Assembly (NCBI GenBank): GCA_036501345.1
Contig: DASYAN010000281.1
Coordinates: 1 to 10,925 of the forward strand
Source: DASYAN01 sp036501345
Lineage (GTDB): Bacteria; Chloroflexota; Ktedonobacteria; Ktedonobacterales; Ktedonobacteraceae
Direction of reading: 5' to 3'
Length of the DNA: 10,925 nt
Position numbers and translations under genes: made by a program. This document shows positions 6,907 to 10,925 of this stretch, in pieces. The notes beneath the pieces were generated by a model. That model ran no database searches, was not told the DNA's origin, and saw nothing but the letters and a program-made list of their open reading frames with translations. Numbering within the stretch: position 1 is the first letter of the stretch; each line of letters begins with the position of its first letter.

Positions 6907-6997
6907 GTGCCATTGAGCATGTGTGAAGTGAAAAGAGATACGTCTAGTGAAGATAACTTATCTCAGGCTAGAAAAAAGGGAACTATCCCTTTTTCCC
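6907..6997 (+). ncRNA. Possible short transcript between promoter and hairpin
   Basis: The candidate promoter at 6871-6900 and the terminator-like hairpin at 6973-6994 would frame an RNA of about 90 bases. It contains an internal pairing of GAGATA with TATCTC. No known small RNA family is recognised. It may equally be an attenuated leader of the downstream HMA gene. Confidence 0.2.
6973..6994. terminator. Terminator-like hairpin with A/T arms
   Basis: AAAAAGGG (6973-6980) pairs perfectly with CCCTTTTT (6987-6994) around a six-base loop. The T-run lies within the arm on either strand, so it could work in both directions. Only three G-C pairs make it weaker than the one at 5959. Confidence 0.4.
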
Positions 6998-7042
6998 CCT
7001 AGAAATGTGTAGAACCTTCTCTTACAATGTACAATAGACAGT

Positions 7043-7255
7043 ATGCTCAACAGAAGGTCACTCTTGGGTGTGATGAGTACGGACTGTCCTCGTGGTTGCT
7101 CTTTCAACCAGGGTTGGTGACTGATTTTGGAAAAGGCGCACACTATCTGGAAGCTCACGCTTTCCCAAGATGCTGCAAGAGACGAGAAGGCTTTCGTTCT
7201 TGAGATGAGTAGACAGCTCAGAGATATGGGAATAAAAAGGATACGCAGAGAATGA
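7043..7255 (+). pseudogene. Small ORF with in-frame TGA overlapping the CopZ-like start
   Basis: From ATG 7043 the frame encodes 25 residues ending DCPRGCSFNQGW, then TGA at 7118-7120, then continues in the same frame for 44 codons to a TGA at 7253-7255. That last stop overlaps the ATG of the HMA gene in the ATGA arrangement typical of translationally coupled genes. The second half alone could start at TTG 7127, with GGTGA just upstream, and give 42 residues rich in charged amino acids (AARDEKAF, MSRQLRDMGIKRIRRE). I do not recognise the family. The first half has a CPRGC motif that could bind metal. It may be a pseudogene with one nonsense mutation, two tiny genes, or noncoding sequence. Confidence 0.3.
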
Positions 7256-7512
7256 CAAAAGAAACAATTGTAACAATTCCACGCATGAATTGCAATGGAT
7301 GCTTGAAGAATGTGACAAAGATTCTTCAAACCTTTCCCAGTTTGGCAATCATTGCCACTGATCTTCCTGCGAAGACCCTCCATCTGCATTATGATCCAGA
7401 GCAACTCTCTATGGAGCAGATAAAAACAGCACTGGGACAGGCTGAGTATCCGATAGAGAAGGAACTCCCGCTTGTGGAAACGCAGGAAGGGGCAGGCACA
7501 ACCCAATCATAA
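7252..7512 (+). CDS. CopZ-like heavy-metal-associated (HMA) copper chaperone
   Basis: The 86-residue protein is a single HMA domain plus a short polar tail. The metal motif is M12-N-C14-N-G-C17, a variant of the usual GMxCxxC with R in place of G before the Met; the two cysteines that bind Cu+ are present. The rest fits the beta-alpha-beta-beta-alpha-beta pattern: TIVTIP, a helix from CLKNVTKIL, IIATDLPAKTLHLHYDP, then SMEQIKTALGQAEYPIE. CopZ-type chaperones carry Cu+ in the cytoplasm and pass it to CopA, encoded 393 bases downstream on the same strand. The domain ends near residue 73; the last 13 residues (ETQEGAGTTQS) are probably disordered. AAAGGA lies about 10 bases upstream, and the start overlaps the stop of a preceding small ORF. 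Confidence 0.85.
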   Translation: MTKETIVTIPRMNCNGCLKNVTKILQTFPSLAIIATDLPAKTLHLHYDPEQLSMEQIKTALGQAEYPIEKELPLVETQEGAGTTQS

Positions 7513-7527
7513 CGCCAGACAGATCAG

Positions 7528-7570
7528 GATGGCTGTTCTCACCTTGAGCATTGGTAAGAGAAGAGCCATC
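7528..7570 (+). repeat. Imperfect hairpin after the CopZ-like gene
   Basis: GATGGCTGTTCTCACC at 7528-7543 can pair with GGTAAGAGAAGAGCCATC at 7553-7570, with one mismatch and a two-base bulge. It starts 16 bases after the HMA stop, the same distance as the related hairpin at 6622 from the methyltransferase stop. No strong T-run follows, so termination is uncertain. Confidence 0.4.
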
Positions 7571-7770
7571 TTCAGAACAACACATAGAGAGATGATGAGT
7601 GGCATGTGCTCTGAGTTGCCAAGCTCACTCCTTGGTGCTCCTGGAGAGTTCACCTCCAATTCATCTCTCTGTTTCTCTTTTGGGGATCACCTATAGATGT
7701 TTTACGAGCATTCGTTCTCTGATGCACCATCTCGTAGGTAAAGCCTGCTTCCATTGATGAGAGGAAGAAA

Positions 7771-7830
7771 ACGGCAAAGGCCGTGAACGAATTCGTCCAC
7801 CTGAAAACGTTCTTGTCTTTGACAGACAAG
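7771..7830. promoter_or_regulatory. Cluster of three inverted repeats, candidate operator
   Basis: Within 60 bases lie ACGGC/GCCGT (7771-7784), a near-perfect 18-bp palindrome GTGAACGAATTCGTCCAC (7783-7800, 8 of 9 base pairs) and CTTGTCT/AGACAAG (7812-7830), whose loop and right arm include TTGACA. Such a cluster 76-135 bases before the copper ATPase start suggests regulator binding or leader structure. It does not match the CsoR, CueR or CopY consensus operators I know. Confidence 0.4.
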
Positions 7831-7832
7831 CT

Positions 7833-7860
7833 TTGTTTGCTTTTCCTCACGAGTTAGAAT
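7833..7860 (+). promoter_or_regulatory. Weak promoter candidate for the copper ATPase
   Basis: TAGAAT at 7855-7860 is a reasonable -10 box, five of six to consensus, with TTGTTT 16 bases upstream as a poor -35 box. The better TTGACA at 7819-7824 is 30 bases away, too far for a normal promoter. The start of the ATPase at 7906 would leave a short leader of about 40 bases. Confidence 0.3.
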
Positions 7861-7905
7861 AGAGGTGAAGAAAAGTCTCTTCTTAGGAAGCAAGAGGGAG
7901 GCCTC

Positions 7906-10900
7906 ATGGCAACTCACGTCCGTCCATCTCGCGAAGTTCCTGCTGCCCGGAGACAGAGGATCGCAGAAAATCACACCCTCCTGAAAATTGAGGGCATGAG
8001 TTGTGCCTCCTGTGCCATGCGGGTCGAGAAAGGCTTAAACAAGCTTGCAGGCGTGCTCTCTACTACCGTCAATCTGGCAACCGAGCAGGCAACGGTCTCC
8101 TATCTTTCTGCTGAGACAAGTCTTGAACAGATCGTGCAGAAAGTTGAAGCTCTGGGCTACAAGGCGACACCAATCGTTGAGCCATCCCTTCAATTGGCAG
8201 AGAAAGCAGCAAGCCATGAAGTTCAAGCGTTTCTGAAAATTGAGGGCATGAGTTGTGCCTCCTGCGCTCAGCGGATCGAGAAAGGCTTAAACAAGCTTGC
8301 GGGTGTGCTCTCTGCTACCGTCAATCTGGCAACTGAGCAGGCAACGGTCTCCTATCTTTCTGCTGAGGCGAGTGCTGAGCAGATGATACAGAAGGTCGAA
8401 AACCTTGGCTATACAGCTACGCCATTGGTATCAGAGGAAGTCCTCTCCAGAGACACTATCCACATATCCTCTGGGGAGGGAGAAAGACTATCTGTTTCCT
8501 CACAGCGAGAGGAGCCTCGTGTCGAGAAAGAAATGAGACTCCGGCGTCACTCCCAGAAGCTGATTCTTGGTGTCATCCTTACTGTACCGGTGATTATTCT
8601 TAGCATGTTCTTCATGAATCGCTTTCCTGGTGAGAATTATTTGCTCTTGCTTCTGACAACGCCTGTCTGGCTTTGGATTGGATGGCATTTTCATCGCAAT
8701 GCTTTCAAAGCCCTGCGCCATGGTGGCGCGACGATGGATACGCTCGTTTCACTGGGTTCTACGGCCTCCTATCTGCTGAGTGCGGCGGCAACGCTTTTTC
8801 CCCATCTCATCAACACCATGACCACCTATGACTCGACGGCACTGATTATCACGCTGATCTCTTTGGGCAAGTATCTTGAGGCACGAGCCAAAGGACAGGC
8901 CAATGAAGCTATTGGCAAGCTTGCAGGACTCCGAGCACGAACAGCCCATGTCGTCCGCGATGGCCAGGAGCTTGATCTGCCCATTGAGCAGGTTCAGGTC
9001 GGCGATGAACTGATCGTTCGTCCCGGCGAGAAGATCCCTGTTGATGGGATGGTTATTGCTGGCACCTCATCTGTTGACGAGTCAATGATGACGGGTGAAA
9101 GCGTGCCTGTTGAGAAAGGTCTAGATGATCCACTCATTGGGGCCACGATCAACCAGCGAGGGTTGTTGCGCATGCGAGCCACGAAGGTTGGTGCCGATAT
9201 GATGCTGGCACAGATTATTCGTGCAGTCGAGGAGGCACAAGGCTCGAAGGCTCCCATTCAGCGTCTCGCCGATAGCATCTCCGGTGTCTTTGTCCCAGTG
9301 GTGTTGCTTATCAGCGTACTGACGTTCATTGGCTGGGCTATCCTAGGGCTTGTGAACCCAACGCTTGCCATGGCAGGGATGCGCATGGGTGGTGTCTTCG
9401 CGATGAATATGAGCACTTACAATCCCTGGATGAGTGCGCTTATTGCTGGGGTTTCGGTGCTGGTGGTTGCCTGCCCATGTGCGCTGGGACTGGCAACTCC
9501 AACTGCCATTATTGTCGGAACTGGCAAAGGTGCTGAGCAGGGTATTCTTATCAAGGGTGGTGAGAGTCTCGAACGTCTGCAGGCCATTCGTGCTGTTCTG
9601 CTCGACAAGACCGGAACCATTACCAAAGGCAAGCCAGAGTTGACTGATGTGCTGGTTGTGCCAGGGATGCAGGAAGATGAACTCTTACGGCTGGTGGCCC
9701 AAGCGGAACAGGGATCAGAGCACTCGCTCGCAGGTGCTATTATTGCCGGAGCACGTGCACGTGGTATTAGCCTGGGTAGCACGCCCTCCTGTGTAACCGC
9801 GTTGCCTGGTCGTGGGCTTGAGGCCTCTGTTGAGGGTCATGCGCTGCTGATTGGCACACGTCGCCTCTTTGATGAGTACTCCATCCCATACCGCTCTCTG
9901 GAGGTGCAGATGGAAGGGCTAGAGGGCCAGGGCAAAACGGCTGTACTCGTTGCTTGCGATGGAGGAGCTATTGGATTGATCGCTGTTGCAGATCGCGTCA
10001 AGGTCGGCTCGGCGGGAGCCATTCGACACCTGCAGATGCAAGGGATCAAGGTTCATATGATCACGGGTGACAACAGGCAAACTGCGGTCGCGATTGCCGA
10101 GCAGGTTGGGATTGCGGCCAATCAGGTGATCGCCGGAATATTGCCCGAGGAGAAGGCCAAACACGTCAAAGACCTGCAAAGTCATGATCTCTCCGTGGCC
10201 TTCGTTGGTGATGGCATCAACGATGCTCCCGCGCTTGCACAAGCCAATGCTAGCATTGCAATGGGGACCGGGACCGATATTGCGATGGAGGCGGCGGACA
10301 TGACCCTGGTCAAAGGCAACCTCAATAGCTTGGTGACAGCCCTCGAACTCTCCCGTGCGACCATGCGCGTGATTCGCCAGAACCTCTGCTGGGCCTTTGG
10401 CTACAACGTGCTGCTGATCCCAACGGCGATCCTCTCGCCGTTTATCCCTTTTCTGGGTGAGCAGATGCCTATCTTTGCGGCTGCAGCCATGGCGTTCTCA
10501 TCGGTCACGGTGGTGAGTAACTCGTTACGGCTGCGTTTCTTCAAGTCCACATGGGATGCTGTGGAACAGCCCTTCTCCCAGGACAAGCAATGGGCACCGC
10601 TCGTGCTTGGTCTAGCACTCATGACTCTTGCTCTCTTGCCTGTTGTGATGGGAATGCTGCGCTACAACACGGTGCGCCCGTTGGCAGCACAAATAGTGGG
10701 GACGAAACACCAATTTGTCGCAACCAAGCAGACGAGCGATGCTCAGTTGACCACCACCCTCTCTATTACTCCAGACCGCTTCGGACCAAACGTCTTCACC
10801 GTGACGGTGCGTGATCAGCAAGCAGCACCAACAAGGCCTCTGAGTGTCTCCCTCACGACCACGATGCTGGATATGGATATGGGAACCGATACCATCGAGC

Positions 10901-10925
10901 TTTCTCCTGACAACCATGGGCACTT
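7906..10925 (+). CDS. copA: Cu+-exporting P1B ATPase with added C-terminal membrane helix and YtkA-like domain (partial)
   Basis: This gene exports Cu+ from the cytoplasm using ATP. It begins at ATG 7906, five bases after GGGAGG, and leaves the window after 1006 codons. Two HMA domains with GMSCASC (Cys 33/36 and 117/120) come first. Then come the membrane helices, TGES (396-399) in the actuator domain, the copper-site CPC (523-525), DKTGT with phosphorylated D567, an EHSLA motif at 605-609 and GDGIND (768-773). YN (833-834) and M862 with S865-S866 mark the Cu+-specific P1B-1 group. Three oddities stand out: the usual HP of the nucleotide domain is HS (606-607), the loop before the CPC helix is long and Met-rich, and the protein continues past its normal end. 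A ninth helix (about 896-920) leads into a domain with GPNVF and MLDMDMG that resembles the tail of the CopC-CopD protein at 1810-3699. Confidence 0.95.
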   Translation, partial: MATHVRPSREVPAARRQRIAENHTLLKIEGMSCASCAMRVEKGLNKLAGVLSTTVNLATEQATVSYLSAETSLEQIVQKVEALGYKATPIVEPSLQLAEKAASHEVQAFLKIEGMSCASCAQRIEKGLNKLAGVLSATVNLATEQATVSYLSAEASAEQMIQKVENLGYTATPLVSEEVLSRDTIHISSGEGERLSVSSQREEPRVEKEMRLRRHSQKLILGVILTVPVIILSMFFMNRFPGENYLLLLLTTPVWLWIGWHFHRNAFKALRHGGATMDTLVSLGSTASYLLSAAATLFPHLINTMTTYDSTALIITLISLGKYLEARAKGQANEAIGKLAGLRARTAHVVRDGQELDLPIEQVQVGDELIVRPGEKIPVDGMVIAGTSSVDESMMTGESVPVEKGLDDPLIGATINQRGLLRMRATKVGADMMLAQIIRAVEEAQGSKAPIQRLADSISGVFVPVVLLISVLTFIGWAILGLVNPTLAMAGMRMGGVFAMNMSTYNPWMSALIAGVSVLVVACPCALGLATPTAIIVGTGKGAEQGILIKGGESLERLQAIRAVLLDKTGTITKGKPELTDVLVVPGMQEDELLRLVAQAEQGSEHSLAGAIIAGARARGISLGSTPSCVTALPGRGLEASVEGHALLIGTRRLFDEYSIPYRSLEVQMEGLEGQGKTAVLVACDGGAIGLIAVADRVKVGSAGAIRHLQMQGIKVHMITGDNRQTAVAIAEQVGIAANQVIAGILPEEKAKHVKDLQSHDLSVAFVGDGINDAPALAQANASIAMGTGTDIAMEAADMTLVKGNLNSLVTALELSRATMRVIRQNLCWAFGYNVLLIPTAILSPFIPFLGEQMPIFAAAAMAFSSVTVVSNSLRLRFFKSTWDAVEQPFSQDKQWAPLVLGLALMTLALLPVVMGMLRYNTVRPLAAQIVGTKHQFVATKQTSDAQLTTTLSITPDRFGPNVFTVTVRDQQAAPTRPLSVSLTTTMLDMDMGTDTIELSPDNHGH
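7981..8412 (+). repeat. Recently duplicated HMA domain within the ATPase gene
   Basis: Units at 7981-8160 and 8233-8412, offset by 252 bases (84 codons), encode the two HMA domains. Over the first 135 bases I count about nine differences (roughly 93% identical), many silent. The similarity falls towards the end of the unit. This indicates an in-gene duplication that is recent, or one kept uniform by gene conversion. Confidence 0.85.

Larger units (their letters stand above)
6643..7042. other. Gene-free stretch with promoter and hairpins
   Basis: I find no convincing protein gene here. The content is AT-rich with several structured sites listed separately: a bulged hairpin at 6833-6868, a sigma-70-like promoter at 6871-6900 and a terminator-like hairpin at 6973-6994. 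Reverse-strand frames crossing it show no recognisable domain. It probably serves as leader or small-RNA sequence ahead of the CopZ-like gene. Confidence 0.5.
7571..7905. other. Noncoding leader region upstream of the copper ATPase
   Basis: No convincing gene is visible on either strand; the longer reverse-strand frames lack recognisable domains and one runs into the ATPase gene. The last 140 bases carry three closely spaced inverted repeats and a weak promoter, described separately, so this is probably the control region of the ATPase. Confidence 0.5.

Noticed and set aside
7023..7035. TACAATGTA resembling a CopY/BlaI-type operator
   Set aside because: The half-sites TACA and TGTA are separated by one base instead of the two of a CopY box, and it is a single short copy, so the match is not convincing.
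6958..7506. 182-codon reverse-strand frame opposite the CopZ-like gene
   Set aside because: It is antisense to the well-supported HMA gene, its composition is rich in Cys, Ser, Leu and Phe, and it has no recognisable motif.
7819..7860. TTGACA and TAGAAT as one promoter for the ATPase
   Set aside because: The spacing of 30 bases is far outside the normal 16-19 range, even for MerR-type promoters.
7702..7974. 90-codon reverse-strand frame upstream of and into the copper ATPase
   Set aside because: It has no recognisable domain, overlaps the ATPase start region by 69 bases and runs through the inverted-repeat cluster. It is more likely a chance frame.
8994..10622. Several reverse-strand frames within the copper ATPase
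   Set aside because: They are antisense to a continuous, motif-rich ATPase and have Ser/Arg/Ile-rich shadow composition.

Overview
The window looks like an accessory copper-handling region from a bacterium with roughly balanced base composition. The combination of a CopC-CopD-YtkA-like fusion, a DUF2182 membrane protein, a two-HMA copper ATPase and an IS4-type transposase would suit Chloroflexota of the Ktedonobacteria type. That assignment is an inference from protein style only; no rRNA or marker gene is present.

Layout. Positions 1-1540 hold a DDE transposase of IS4/IS701 style, followed by a LuxR/NarL-type HTH domain without its receiver, probably left over from an interrupted response regulator. 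Positions 1541-1809 hold no intact gene but retain a frameshifted signal peptide and N-terminus resembling CopC. On the minus strand, 1810-3699 encodes a three-part copper protein: a secreted CopC domain, an eight-helix CopD membrane domain and a YtkA/FixH-like tail. A hairpin-rich divergent region (3700-4148) leads into a plus-strand set: a DUF2182 membrane protein, an unrecognised 246-residue Cys/His protein, a strong terminator, and a SAM-dependent O-methyltransferase-like protein. About 640 bases follow without an intact gene but with a candidate promoter and several hairpins. An interrupted small ORF then overlaps the start of a CopZ-like HMA chaperone. After another intercistronic stretch with three closely spaced inverted repeats comes a Cu+ P1B ATPase (CopA), which runs off the right edge.

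How the parts fit. CopC-CopD is a family usually linked to copper binding outside the membrane and copper entry. The HMA protein would carry Cu+ in the cytoplasm and CopA would export it. DUF2182 is a poorly characterised, predicted metal-binding membrane family. The most striking point is that the copper ATPase carries an extra C-terminal membrane helix followed by a domain resembling the tail of the CopC-CopD protein (GPNxF and DMDMG motifs in both). The putative importer and the exporter of this locus therefore appear to share an extracytoplasmic module. Regulation is probably local: inverted repeats lie before copA, alternative pairings lie before DUF2182, and the methyltransferase ribosome-binding site can pair with a complementary stretch behind the previous stop codon. 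No intact regulator gene of the CsoR, CueR or CopY type is visible.
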